Below the pieces are notes generated by a model that saw only the letters and a list, made by a program, of their open reading frames with translations, ran no database searches and had not been told where the DNA came from. From Turritopsis dohrnii (lineage: Eukaryota > Cnidaria > Hydrozoa > Anthoathecata > Oceaniidae), in assembly GCA_027922465.2 (NCBI GenBank), contig BQMF02000279.1, positions 124,001-188,000 on the forward strand: a stretch of DNA of 64,000 nucleotides. The letters run 5' to 3'. Shown in pieces: positions 12,001-22,303 of this stretch. Position numbers and translations under genes: made by a program. The number at the start of each line of letters is the position of its first letter. Positions within the stretch are counted from its first letter, which is position 1.

Positions 12001-12143
12001 GTGGATACCCTGAAAATATTCAGCAATGGTATTAAAATCTTCTCAGCTTAAACATGGTTGATAAGCATCATTGGTTGATATCACCTTACCCTGTGACACC
12101 CAGCATTGTAGAAGAAAAAGCAATCATCACCAATTTGAGCCAT
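6046..12143 (-). CDS. ZC3H11A: ZC3H11A-like CCCH zinc-finger protein (mRNA export)
   Basis: Thirteen coding exons in transcript order: 12143-12090, 12009-11623, 11549-11441, 11314-11285, 11106-11050, 10664-10572, 10182-10159, 9917-9831, 9712-9650, 9150-7915, 7571-7495, 7418-6835 and 6208-6046. They sum to 2964 nt (987 aa plus stop) in one consistent phase. The N-terminus has three CCCH fingers: C8-C16-C22-H26, C37-C45-C50-H54 and C71-C79-C84-H88. A long low-complexity Lys/Ser/Asp-rich middle follows, and the acidic end DDNDLMMELEQMIDS closely resembles the ZC3H11A terminus. Three short EEI(L/M)xxK-type motifs occur near residues 334, 645 and 768. The human protein is a nuclear, TREX-associated mRNA-export factor; that role is inferred here. 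The least certain borders are the donor at 9831 (c/gtgatg) and the exon at 10664-10572. Confidence 0.9.
6310..6383. repeat. Dispersed hairpin repeat, copy 3
   Basis: Lies in the last intron of the ZC3H11A-like gene. The left arm CTGCGAAGGAG pairs with a partly decayed right arm CTTTGTCGCAG, followed by GTGACTTTTTGAC. The distal TTTTGCCCACTGGG part is missing. Confidence 0.65.
6490..6600 (+). repeat. SINE 3'-end fragment
   Basis: It shares CAGATGCA-TAGCAACTGA and CACGTAAAACAATACCT with the complete tRNA-derived SINE at 58994-59310, in the same order and followed by an A-rich tail. The tRNA-like head is absent, as in a 5'-truncated retrocopy. It lies in the last intron of the ZC3H11A-like gene. 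Confidence 0.7.
7640..7700 (+). repeat. SINE or tRNA-related fragment with B box
   Basis: GGTTCGAAACC at 7648-7658 matches an RNA polymerase III B box. It sits in a GC-rich patch unlike the surrounding intron. No A box or cloverleaf is evident, so this is a fragment, not a tRNA gene. Confidence 0.4.
7801..7881. repeat. Foldback (MITE-like) element in intron
   Basis: The arms ACAGTGCAACCTCTAATAGC and its approximate complement GCTATTAGAGGCTGT flank a second inverted pair, GACCAC / GTGGTC-like. The whole 81 bp forms a hairpin. It lies just downstream of the long exon of the ZC3H11A-like gene. Confidence 0.65.
9173..9369. repeat. Candidate MITE with GATCATATGGA ends
   Basis: GATCATATGGA at the left and TCCATATGATC at the right enclose 197 bp, with a further inverted pair TATCCTGGC / GCCAGGAT. 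A third GATCATATGGA copy lies internally near 9265. It sits in an intron immediately upstream of the 9150 acceptor of the ZC3H11A-like gene. No clear target duplication is visible. Confidence 0.5.
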
Positions 12144-15016
12144 TTAATTACCGGTTTTAACAATATGGAAAGACAGAGAGAATAGTAAAGATCAACTTGA
12201 CTGATTTGATTGTTGCAACCCAATTACTATCTCTCTGCAGAATCTAATTTTGAAAGAATTTACAGTTTATTAATAACATCATAGATAAAACAATCTTTAG
12301 TAATCGCCAAAATGATCTTGAAGCAGCACCGAGTGAAGGTTGGGCATCGACTCAACAATTGTGCATATGCGACAATCACTCCTGAACACTTGCTGGCAAT
12401 AACCAATGCTTCCTTTCATCAGGGGCAGTAGAAATAGTAACCAAATAAAAAAAAACAAATTCATAAAAGATATATTGTTAATAAAAACCTGAAAATTCCA
12501 TTTCTGGTGATATTTCCATTGTACAAAAAAAGAATGCCTTGACTTGACAATCTTTTGTTTAATTTTAAGGATGAGTAAAACAAGAAACTGATTCAAATGA
12601 ATCTATTAGGAAAAGAAACATTTTACTAAATAACAATAATTTAATAGTTTTAACTTTTTAAACAGGTTTCTGTAACATTGTTTATCATATATAATTTTGT
12701 TTTTACACATTTACAGTGAAAGTTAAAGATGGAATGTAAAGAAAAACAACAAAAATAAGAAGCTATTCTTATAAAAATTCTTGTAAAAAAATACTTTCCT
12801 CCTGGGTAACAAACTTACAAAATTCTCAGAAATTGCACTAAACATTTATAAATAAAAATTTTAAAAATTATATATTACACAAAAAGTATATATACTAAAA
12901 TAAAATGTAATTTTCTGCAGGCATTTAGAATTTGCCTATATACTTTATACATTTCCATATATAACATCAATGATCACGAAAGCCTTACATTTTATATGAA
13001 TATACTGTCAATTCTTTTCTAAGTTAAATCATGAAGCAGTTACATAAAATGTTGTTCACTGGTTGAGCATAACATGCAGGAAGCTCAACATTCCAGCATT
13101 GATTTTTCTTGGTGAAAACAAAATCATTTCTAATAAAGAAAGAATTTAACTTGATGCGTCTTTTGATTACTGAGGTTTTCGGTAAATTTACAGATTGAAC
13201 AAAAACTAATTGATACACAGTTTTCAAGAAATTTTATACCATGAAAATTCAAAACTCTACATAGCAGGCTTTATTGCAGTTTACTCACGTAACTATTGAA
13301 CTGTTCTATAAACCTGAAATTTTAAAGAATGATTTCTGACTTGTTCTTTGTAGGACATAATTCGTTTTAATTCTTTAAAATTACAGGTTTATAGAGCATG
13401 TTAATAATTACCGGAGTAAATTGCAATTAAGCTACATAAGATTCAAATTCTTACAAACAATAAATAACATGAACAACCTTGATTATAAATCAATGTGCAA
13501 AGTAAGAAAACAAATTCCAGTTCATTCAAAATGAAACTCTTTAAAAGTAATTAAGAATACAGTAAGAAGATTTAGATTATAATTGACAAACATATAGTTA
13601 TTACGGCAAACCTTAACCTTAACCTAGCTCATTTCTGTTAATGAATACAGAAATATGAAAAATGATAAAACAATTGTGTAGGATGTATAAAATGATAAAT
13701 ATAGGTATATAATATAAATACATGGTTTTACGATTTCCAAAAAAAAATGCTGGCTCCTTTATAAATACACTTGTATTAAGAAAACCCATGTTTTACTGGG
13801 CAAAACCTTTTCCATTTGACTTCTTTCAAGATCAATAACTTTCTAAAAACATTTTCTTATTTCTTTTCCTATTATTCACAACTTAATTCGAAGAGAAATA
13901 TTTTAATATTTGTCAAAACTGTTATAGATAATTTATTTACCTTATTATCTACTCGTTTATAATTATGCCCATATAAAAGGTAAAAGCGCAAAACTATAAA
14001 TTGGAAATAAAACAAGACTGGCAGGTTTTGGTTTTCTTAACCTTTATTTTTATATGATCGATGTATTGACTCTTTCTATTTTCATTCAAAAGAATGACAA
14101 AAATGTATGACTGGTATACTGTTGTCCATGCCATATTCAAATACATGGAAAAAGGTTTGATGAAAGGATTATAATTCCCAAAGGTAAATCTCCAGGACAC
14201 GGGGGATCAAGAAGAGGAGTCACCGTACAATTACTCGTGAAAAGTGATAATTGACTTAGGTCATCATAATTTCGTCAAGATTGAATTATTTTGTTGATTT
14301 CATCCCAAGCAAAACGACTGATTTTTATTCTTCCTAGTTTCATTTTGTCATTTATTTTATTTGCTTATAAGTATGTAATATATTATTTTCGTCAAGATTG
14401 TTGAGTCATTATAGACAAGGCATTTTCTAACTTCATATTCTAATTCCTGGGAAATATATACCTGACCAAAGCAGCTAATCCACATAAAAGACAAACTTTC
14501 CTTATGAATCGATAAAAATCCTGTCTTTCTTTTTGCTTCTTCGCACCGTCTCATCTGGTCTCATCTTTTCGATGACGTCAGGAAGTAAACTCATAAACCA
14601 CCAATCAAAAGTTTCAAGATGGATACTTTGAACGTTCAAATTAGAGACTTCAAGTCTGAAAAGAATGTTCCGAATTCTAACCACAAAAACGGGGAATATC
14701 TCGGCGCCTTGTGAATTCGGTCACGTCTGTGCAGTTATCATAATGGAAGACAAGCTGCTAAACCAAAAGCTGTTCGATTTGGTTCGATTTGATTCCGCGG
14801 CACGTTGCCTGTCATGATTTGAGGGATTTCTTTACTTAGAGCGTGTAGATCTTCTAAAACAGATTCTTTACATTCCTGCAGACATAAGCTCACACGTAAA
14901 ATGGCAATTCTTACATATTGATTCTGGGACTGGATCAATTTAATTACAGTTAGCTTTAGGCGCTATTTCCTTCTTCTTCTTCGCGCACTCCGCTATTTTT
15001 TTTTTTTTTTTTTTTC
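12144..15016. other. Intergenic, 5' side of ZC3H11A-like gene
   Basis: Very AT-rich sequence upstream of the minus-strand start codon. It should hold the promoter and 5' UTR of the zinc-finger gene, but I recognise no core promoter element, no coding exon of another gene and no clear transposon. The small open frames look random in composition. Confidence 0.5.
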
Positions 15017-15397
15017 ACTGAAAACCGTTCTACACAGCACAAGGAACATGCATACGGTGAAAAAAGATCACATTTCATTTCAATTCATGAAAAAAATGAT
15101 TATTTTCATACCTATTTTCACAAAGAAATGAATGTCTCAGCAGAAAAGAAAGATTACGGGGAGAAAGTTTCGCGGGGAAAAAGTTTTCGTGTTTTTGCAT
15201 ATTTTGGCCATTTTCACGAAAGTAAGTCACCGTGAAAAGGACTGACATGCAGATTTGTGAAAGTTTATCCCATGCGCAAAATGGCCTAGGTAGGAAGGCA
15301 ATTCGCGAAAGTTAAATTGAAGAAAAAAACTCAAATTTCATTATATGTGACGGTTTAGGGGAAAAGGATAACAAGCGAAAAAGCGATTATTTGAAGC

Positions 15398-15533
15398 TAA
15401 AAAGCGATTCTTTAAAGTCGGTTTTAAATCGCTTTTCCGATTCTAACGAATCGCTTTTTAGATTCTAATGAATCAATTTTCTGATTCAAATGAATTGCTT
15501 TTCCGATTCTAATGAATCGCTTTTTTGATTCTA
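15398..15533. repeat. Minisatellite, GAATCGCTTTTCCGATTC-type units (left)
   Basis: Four to five degenerate units of about 22-24 bp, each pairing CGATTC with GAATCG so that every unit is nearly palindromic. The partner array is at 22078-22262. It looks superficially like spaced repeats, but unit spacing is too short and too variable for anything other than a minisatellite. Confidence 0.75.
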
Positions 15534-17133
15534 TATCACTCACTCAAGTGTTGATTAAAATTCTGAAAAGGTTTTCCCCCAAGGAATAAACCAAAATATC
15601 GATCAAACAACTCAAAAAAATGCAGAAAAGTATAACCAGAAGCATATTTGTTTAGCTGGATGATCGAAAAATCCAAGCGTAAATCTAATATTTCGACCCT
15701 ACACTTAGGGTCATCATCATAAAGTTGTTTGCCCAAATAAACATTTTTAACTCAAAAAAAGAATTGTAAGGGACGGTTTCTATTGGTAGTAACTTTAAAA
15801 CAAACTTTTTTTTCTTTTTTCTTAAACTGAATGTGAACCATGTTCATTTCACATAACAGTGGTAGAACAACTTAAATAAAAAAAAGAATTATAGCAGACG
15901 GTTTCTATTTGTAGCAACCTGAAAACAAACTGTTGTTTCTTTCATCTCTAAATAAATAAGAACCAGGTAATCAGTTCATTATTAAACACTAACGCGTGCT
16001 ACCTGTAATTATACATCCATCACATTGAGTTTCCAAAATTATGCTGAAGTCGCGATAACAACAACACCTTTTGAGAGTGTAGACGGGTCATTCCATGTCA
16101 AATCAACAGATGGCTTACACCACTATGACTCAGATTTTCTTCAAATTTTTTCTGCAGAAAGCCTTAGTTGAGAATATGTACTGTGCAAAATTTGGGCCTC
16201 CAATTCCTTACAGTTCTCAAGATACGGCCGTTTATACTAAGGCCCTGTTTCCAATATTAAGTCTCGGTTTACGTTTTGATGCAATTCTTCTATTGCGTTT
16301 TACAGACACACTTAATTGATACGAAAAAATTAAGAAACCCATCTAGAATCAAAATTTCATGCAGAATTCAAAAAACACACTGAAAAGGGGATGGGAGCAA
16401 CAAAAAAGCCTCAAATTGAGCATTCTTTTCTTTGCAGTTGTTAGTAAATGCGGGTTCTTCCAGGACCGATTTACCCAATTGCCCCAAAAAATTTTCCCAA
16501 TTTTTTAGAAGTCTAATGTACTAGTGTAGTTACTTTAATGCTGAAAAAATCAGCTTGGTGTTATTCTTAGAAACTGGGAAATGATGAAGGGAAATTTGGT
16601 GTAATTACAAGGTGAAGTATTTGTTATGAACTCTATGTATTTCTCCAATACAGCTACATAATTGTCAGGAAAAAGTAAATAACCCGTCAAGAATCAAATT
16701 TCCATACAGAAATCAGACTGATAAGGAAGATACAATATCAGAAAACATTCAATTTCAACTGTATCTATTCTTTTCACAATACCATAATGTAGTAAAGGGT
16801 CATTTTTTTGCACTGTATTGCCAAGATACATAAGTATATAATGCTGATTTTGTGTAAAGAAAGTCGAAGATACAAAAAATGGAGATGAACCCAATATTTA
16901 AAGGTAAGGTTTTTCTCACTTCACAAAAATATATTACATGATAATATCTATAGAAGCATTTAAAAACTTCTTATAAAACTAATTTATATATCCAGTAAGT
17001 TATGTATATCAAGATGAGCATTGTTAAGAGATTCTAGAAGACTCCACACTTTCATGTAGGCTTGGAAGTTGCTATCCATTTTGTCTTACATTTTAAAGGA
17101 TAGTGCCTGAGGCAACAATAGGTATGAAAATAT

Positions 17134-19724
17134 TCAAATATCTGAGAATTTTTTTTCAATCTGAATAAGATCAGATTCGGATATAGTATACTGGCGTCCA
17201 GTAACGGTTACGGGTGTTCAGGCCTCGAAATCCGACGCGAGTACGCAAGTATTGCTCGCGCTGGTACTCGCGTAACTGTAACTATCGCAAGTACTTTTTT
17301 ACTCGCGAGTAATATGTAACAAAGATATTTTTTCAACAGACTATCTTTCTCTGGGAAGAAGTGTTATGAATGGAAAACATAAATTCAGACGAAAAAGTTC
17401 TTAGAGAAACTCTCCATCTGTGTAGTTTTATATAAATCTTCTATTAAATAGAATGATTAATAGGAGCTCTGTGTTGGAGAGAGAGTCTTCTTTTGCGATC
17501 GTGACAAAATGTTACAAAAGATTGTCGCCACTAGACACCTGAGTTTGAAACGCTAAAATCAATTGTAATTGTAATTCATTGTAATAAATGAATGTTCCAT
17601 TTTCTTTCCTCTGGGATTAAAAATATATTTCCGGAGATCCCTTGAGCATAATATTCAGGCACACAAGAGAGTAGCGAAGACTTTATATTCCGTATTTTCA
17701 ATTTCACCATTCATTTTCAATTTCATTTTCTAAAAAACCATAAAAGACTTTCTCTCTAATTATATCCAATACGCGAAGGTGACTCTCCGTCGCCTTTGCT
17801 ACTTTTTGTAAAGGATTACTTTATAAAAGTTTTCAAAAGGCGGCGGAGAGTCACCTTCTTTTTCTAGAACACGTGTCATATTTCAGTTTCAGGAAAGGAA
17901 AATATTCATTTAAAAACTATTTGAATACTTCGATCTCCATTGTTCGCGCATGTGTGTGCACAATAGAATTGTAAATGAATGACAAAGTTAAGATATTATT
18001 TTCTTCCTTTTCGTAGTGTTGTAGACATGACGTAATTCTATTGCATAACACTGAAAAAATGTGCCGCAAAGGAGTGTCTCTCCATCCTAAAAATACAAAA
18101 GAATTGTATATGCTGCAACGTTTGTACTCGCGTGAAAGAAGATTACGCGAGTATTTCCCTACACAGTGTACTCGCGATGAATTTACTACGGGAGTACAAT
18201 TACACTCGCGCAAAATTTAACAGATTTCGAGGCCTGGGTGTTGCAATGCTACATAACACATGAGCGAAAGGTATCAAGCATCTGTCTTGATGCGATGGCC
18301 ATTTAAACAATCTTGATGGACCATGAGGATGCATAAATAGAACATCTACATCATCAACAGTTGAATTTACCATCTCAATCACACCAATCCACCAATGAGA
18401 ATCATACAAGCAAGCAATGTACTGATTGCACTTCAAGCTCATTGGCTTCATTGTTTCTTTGGAAAAATTATGTGACAAATCAAAATCCAACTGTTCACTA
18501 CATCGTTTTACTTTGATAGTATTTTGATCAACAGGAACAAAATGATGGACAGATCTTGTCCCGGGAATAGGTCTTAAATTTTGGAAGCGATCAGCCATAG
18601 AATTTCGGACGATCTCCATTCTTTCTGTTGAAATAAACATGAATTCGATGTTTTCAAAGAATTGTTTACAAAATTCCAACATCTCCTCACATGACAGAAT
18701 GTGATTTGACATTGGATTTTGTAGGCTTGCTTTTGCCACTGCACGCTCAGCCTTTACTGTGCCACCAACACCATCGCATCGCACCCAGCTGGCTGTTAGT
18801 CCAAAATCTTCTTGATGACAACACAAGTTTTTAAAATTACTTTTATTTTTGTATTGACCAGCACAACCATCTGAAAAGTATTCCAATCGTTTGATTTGAG
18901 GTAATTCAGCTTTGATTAAATCAGTTACAAGTTTTTGAATTTCATAAACCATGTTGACATCATGTGTCATGTCATCAGACAATATGCAAAAAGATCTATG
19001 TGCTAATGAGGCACCAGATTTGAAATAAATAACAACAGGATGAAGAGTACACTGTGAATTTGTCCAATGAAATCCTTGAATTTCATCCTGGACAACAAAC
19101 TTGAAATTTTCTGCAAAGTCACCTAAGACTAATGCAGTATCCTCTTCAAGTTCAGATTTTCTTTTGCGCAGATAATTACTTTGACTTTTCGATAGAAAAG
19201 AATGCACATAAAGTTTTTGTAAAGAATCCACCAAAGAATCAATAAACTCTTCAACAGTGGCAGTGACAGTAAACAAATTGCATCTGTTAGTGGTTTGCCA
19301 CTGCTTGTACGTAACACTATCAGCAGACTGCAATATTTCCATCAAATACTCCCTAAGTGATGTTTTTCTGGAAACAGGTTATTTGATTGAATATCTAAAA
19401 ATGCTGAAGCACTATCAATAATGGCATTGTTCACAGTCTGAACTTTCCTCTTCACTTCAGACTTTACTGTGGACCTATGTTTTCCATGGCATTTGATAGG
19501 TGAAATGCCAGAGAGCTCTAACGATTTATCCAATTAATCGAGTTTCATTTTCTTAACTGAAGCTTCCTCTTCAAAGTCAGCATCAGAGTTGTCATCAAAA
19601 TCTGCACCATGATCTTTCAAATTCATGAAATGCTTTCGACACGATGGGCACAGTTTCTGTCCAGGAACAACTTTATATGCTGCCATCTGACTTGCAAACT
19701 CTACACTGATCACTCTGAGACTAT
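17134..19724 (-). pseudogene. Transposase-like gene, interrupted and mutated
   Basis: The main open frame is 19345-18200 (381 aa). It has RNase-H-fold-like landmarks: LHPVVIYFKSG, then YFSDGCAGQYKNKSNF, then GVGGTVKAERAVAK. The SDG...QYKN...GxGGxxK arrangement recurs in uncharacterised animal transposon proteins; I cannot name the family. Upstream sequence in compatible frames (19724-19340) includes a CPSCRKHF zinc-ribbon-like patch. It is broken by an in-frame TAA at 19534-19536 and a one-base frameshift near 19345-19360. A MITE at 17219-18236 truncates the C-terminus, and coding sequence resumes in frame beyond it to a TGA at 17134-17136. An AG acceptor at 19725-19726 suggests a spliced gene; candidate 5' exons near 20030-20090 and 20180-20360 are uncertain. 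Confidence 0.75.
17219..18236. mobile_element. hAT-like MITE inserted in the transposase gene
   Basis: Ends CAGGCCTCGAAATC / GATTTCGAGGCCTG, with GGTGTT duplicated on both sides (17213-17218 and 18237-18242). Subterminal regions carry repeated ACTCGCG motifs in both orientations. A central hairpin of about 22 bp lies at 17775-17867 (GAAGGTGACTCTCCGTCGCC and complement). CAG ends with subterminal repeats suit hAT elements, although hAT duplications are normally 8 bp. No transposase is encoded. Confidence 0.8.
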
Positions 19725-22077
19725 CTACATTTTATAAGTAAAATAGCTGAGTTATGAACCAATCTTAATCTACTGGTATATCTAAAGTTATTCTAAAATA
19801 ATAGAAATAGACTGGGTTTCATAAAGCTTAGGAATAAGACTCTAACCAGTTACTGCTTTTGTGTGTAGACTGAAAGGATTGCAACACTTTGTTTGTCTAA
19901 TTTCAAACTTGCATATAAATTTTTCTTTATGAAAACAGCATATTGTTGCAATTAATTCCAATCCAACTCTCCATTTCACTAATTTCTTCTCTTCCTTCCT
20001 TCTTCTTCAACTTTACAATCGCACTTGCTGTCTTCTTGCAAATATTCTCCAATGGAGCAAATGTACTTAGAAGCCATCTTAACTAGAAATTAAGATAATC
20101 TACAGCTGTAACTGAAATTCCAGATAATAATTACAAAAAAAAATTGTTTAGTCTCTTAAAATGTGAAAAACTATAATTTTACTTACTTTATAGATAAAAT
20201 TGGATAAAGTCTGAATAGAACGTGGACTCATAAAATATATAGCAATGTGAACTCCACAAGGATCAGCAGCAAACTGAAGTGATTCCATCAGTGCTTTCAA
20301 AGGACTCTTAAAAGAATTCCTCAGAGAATTTCTGATTCCACTTATAGAATGTTTTTGCAACAAAATATATTGTTTTATTGTATCAAAGTTAATCTTGAAA
20401 TAGCATCAAAGATTCTTTGGGGAATTCTTTAAAGAATCCCTTGAGTAAGGTTTAAAAATACCTTACCTTTAAAGAATATTGGATTCATCACCATTATTTG
20501 TATCTTTGACTTTCTTTACAGCAAATTAGCATATGTATTTGTAAAAATTTACAAGAGAATATAGGAAAACTGAAAAAGGTTATTATAGCAATACGCTGCA
20601 AAAAAGGACCCTTTACTATGGTATTGTGAAAAGAATAGATACAGTTGAAATTGCATGTTTTCTGATATTGTATCTTCCTTATCAGTCTGATTTCTGTATA
20701 GAAATTTGATTCTTGACGGGTTATTTACTTTTTCCTGACAATTATGTAGCTGTATTGGAGAAATACATAGAGTTCATAACAAATACTTCACCTTGTAATT
20801 ACACCAAATTCCCCTTCATCATTTCCCAGTTTCTAAGAATAACACTAAGCTGATTTCTTCAGCATTAAAGTAACTACACTAGTACATTAGACTTCTAAAA
20901 AAAATTGGGAAATTTTTTTGGGACAATTGGGTAAATCGGTCCTGGAAGAACCCGCATTTACTAACAACTGCAAAGAAAAGAATGCTCAATTTGAGGCTTT
21001 TTTGTTGCTCCCATCCCCTTTTCAGTGTGTTTTTTGAATTCTGCATGAAATTTTGATTCTAGATGGGTTTCTTAATTTTTTTCGGATCAATTAAGTGTGT
21101 CTGTAAAATGCAATAGAAGAATTGCATCAAAACGTAAACCGAGACTTGATATTGGAAGCAGGGCCTTAATATAAACGGCCGTATCTTGAGAACCGTAAGG
21201 AATTGGAGGCCCAAATTTTGCACAGTACATATTCTTAACTAAGGCTTTCTGCAGAAAAACTCTGAAGCAAATCTGAAACATAGTGGTATAGTGGTATCTG
21301 TTGATTTGACATGGAATGACCCAGACATCTTTCTCAATAAAAAAATGTTTTTCATAAACTTTTTATTTTTATTTGGCAAAATAGCAATTAGATATATAAT
21401 ACTCCCGGTTATGTTCCAACTTCGAAAACTGGGGCATGGAAATATGAAAAATATTAACATACATAGACGTTGAATAAAACGAAACGTAAGTAGGTGAATC
21501 CTACTTTTCATATTCCAACAAAATAGCGTTACTTTATTTTATTTACATCGTTTGTTATCAAAATCCCTTGGACGGTCACATATATGAAACATGAAATCTA
21601 CGATGTAAACAAATAATCTGATTACGGCGATAGCAGCGATTTTTAGTTTTTATTTACACTTTCTTTTTGAAAAAGATTTTTTTTCTCTCTTGGCGCACAT
21701 GTGTCTTTAAAATATATCTTGCAGCTCATGCAAGTATATTTTTTTGTTATAAATTCTGGTTAATTAAGCTACGTTTACATAATCGAAAGACCCAATCACG
21801 TTCTTTCTGTAGTATTCGTCCGTTGTTTTCGGCGTTAAATTTTCCAAAAATGGAAAACAGCCTTTAGTCTAAAAATAAAATCTATTTCCAGATGGATGGT
21901 GTTTTTGTATCTATTCATATTATTGCGCCAGTTTTATAATGCTGTTTTTCAACATGTAGTTCTTGTTTATAATTTGAGGTTTAATACTTCTATTTTATTA
22001 TGATACATAGAGAATTTACGATGATGAAAATCTTATTAACAAATCATTTTTTTCTTATAATTAACATCACTTCTGAT

Positions 22078-22262
22078 TTACAAATCGATTTTCTGATTTA
22101 AGTGAATCGATTTTCCCATTCAAGTGAATCGCTTTTCCGATTCAAGTGAATCCCTTTTCCGATTCAAGTGAATCGCTTTTCCGATTCTAGTGAATCGCTT
22201 TTCCAATTCCATAGAATCAATTTCCAATCGCTTTTCCGATTATTTTGAATCGATTTTAAAGA
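22078..22262. repeat. Minisatellite, GAATCGCTTTTCCGATTC-type units (right)
   Basis: Seven to eight units of about 22 bp, more regular than the left array at 15398-15533. The spacer differs (CAAGT rather than TAAT), so the arrays expanded separately after the element formed. Confidence 0.8.
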
Positions 22263-22303
22263 ATCGATTTTTCGCTTGTTATCCTTTTCCCATAAACCGT
22301 CAC

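Larger units (their letters stand above)
16085..21322. mobile_element. 5.24 kb DNA transposon with ~0.8 kb terminal inverted repeats
   Basis: It begins GGGTCATTCCATGTCAAATC and ends with the complement. The two arms match over about 820 bp (16085-16910 and 20460-21322), nearly identical in the outer half and more diverged inside. A 4-bp AGAC duplication flanks it (16081-16084 and 21323-21326). The minus-strand interior encodes a transposase-like protein, and a hAT-like MITE has inserted in that gene. I do not recognise the superfamily with confidence. Confidence 0.85.
15347..22303. mobile_element. Inverted-repeat element with subterminal minisatellites (host of the 5.2 kb insertion)
   Basis: The ends GTGACGGTTTAGGGGAAAAG / CTTTTCCCATAAACCGTCAC extend inward through GGATAACAAGCGAAAA and its complement. 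Each end then has a minisatellite of GAATCGCTTTTCCGATTC-type units (15398-15533 and 22078-22262). ATAT flanks both sides, but it is self-complementary, so it does not prove a target duplication. Without the 16085-21322 insertion the element would be about 1.7 kb and non-coding. Confidence 0.65.

Noticed and set aside
13614..13628. Telomere-like CCTTAACCTTAACC
   Set aside because: Only two units; chance occurrence in AT-rich sequence.
15398..22262. Possible CRISPR-like array from evenly spaced GAATCGCTTTTCCGATTC units
   Set aside because: Units are contiguous and palindromic with 3-5 bp variable joints, there are no unique spacers or cas genes, and the setting is eukaryotic. They are minisatellites.
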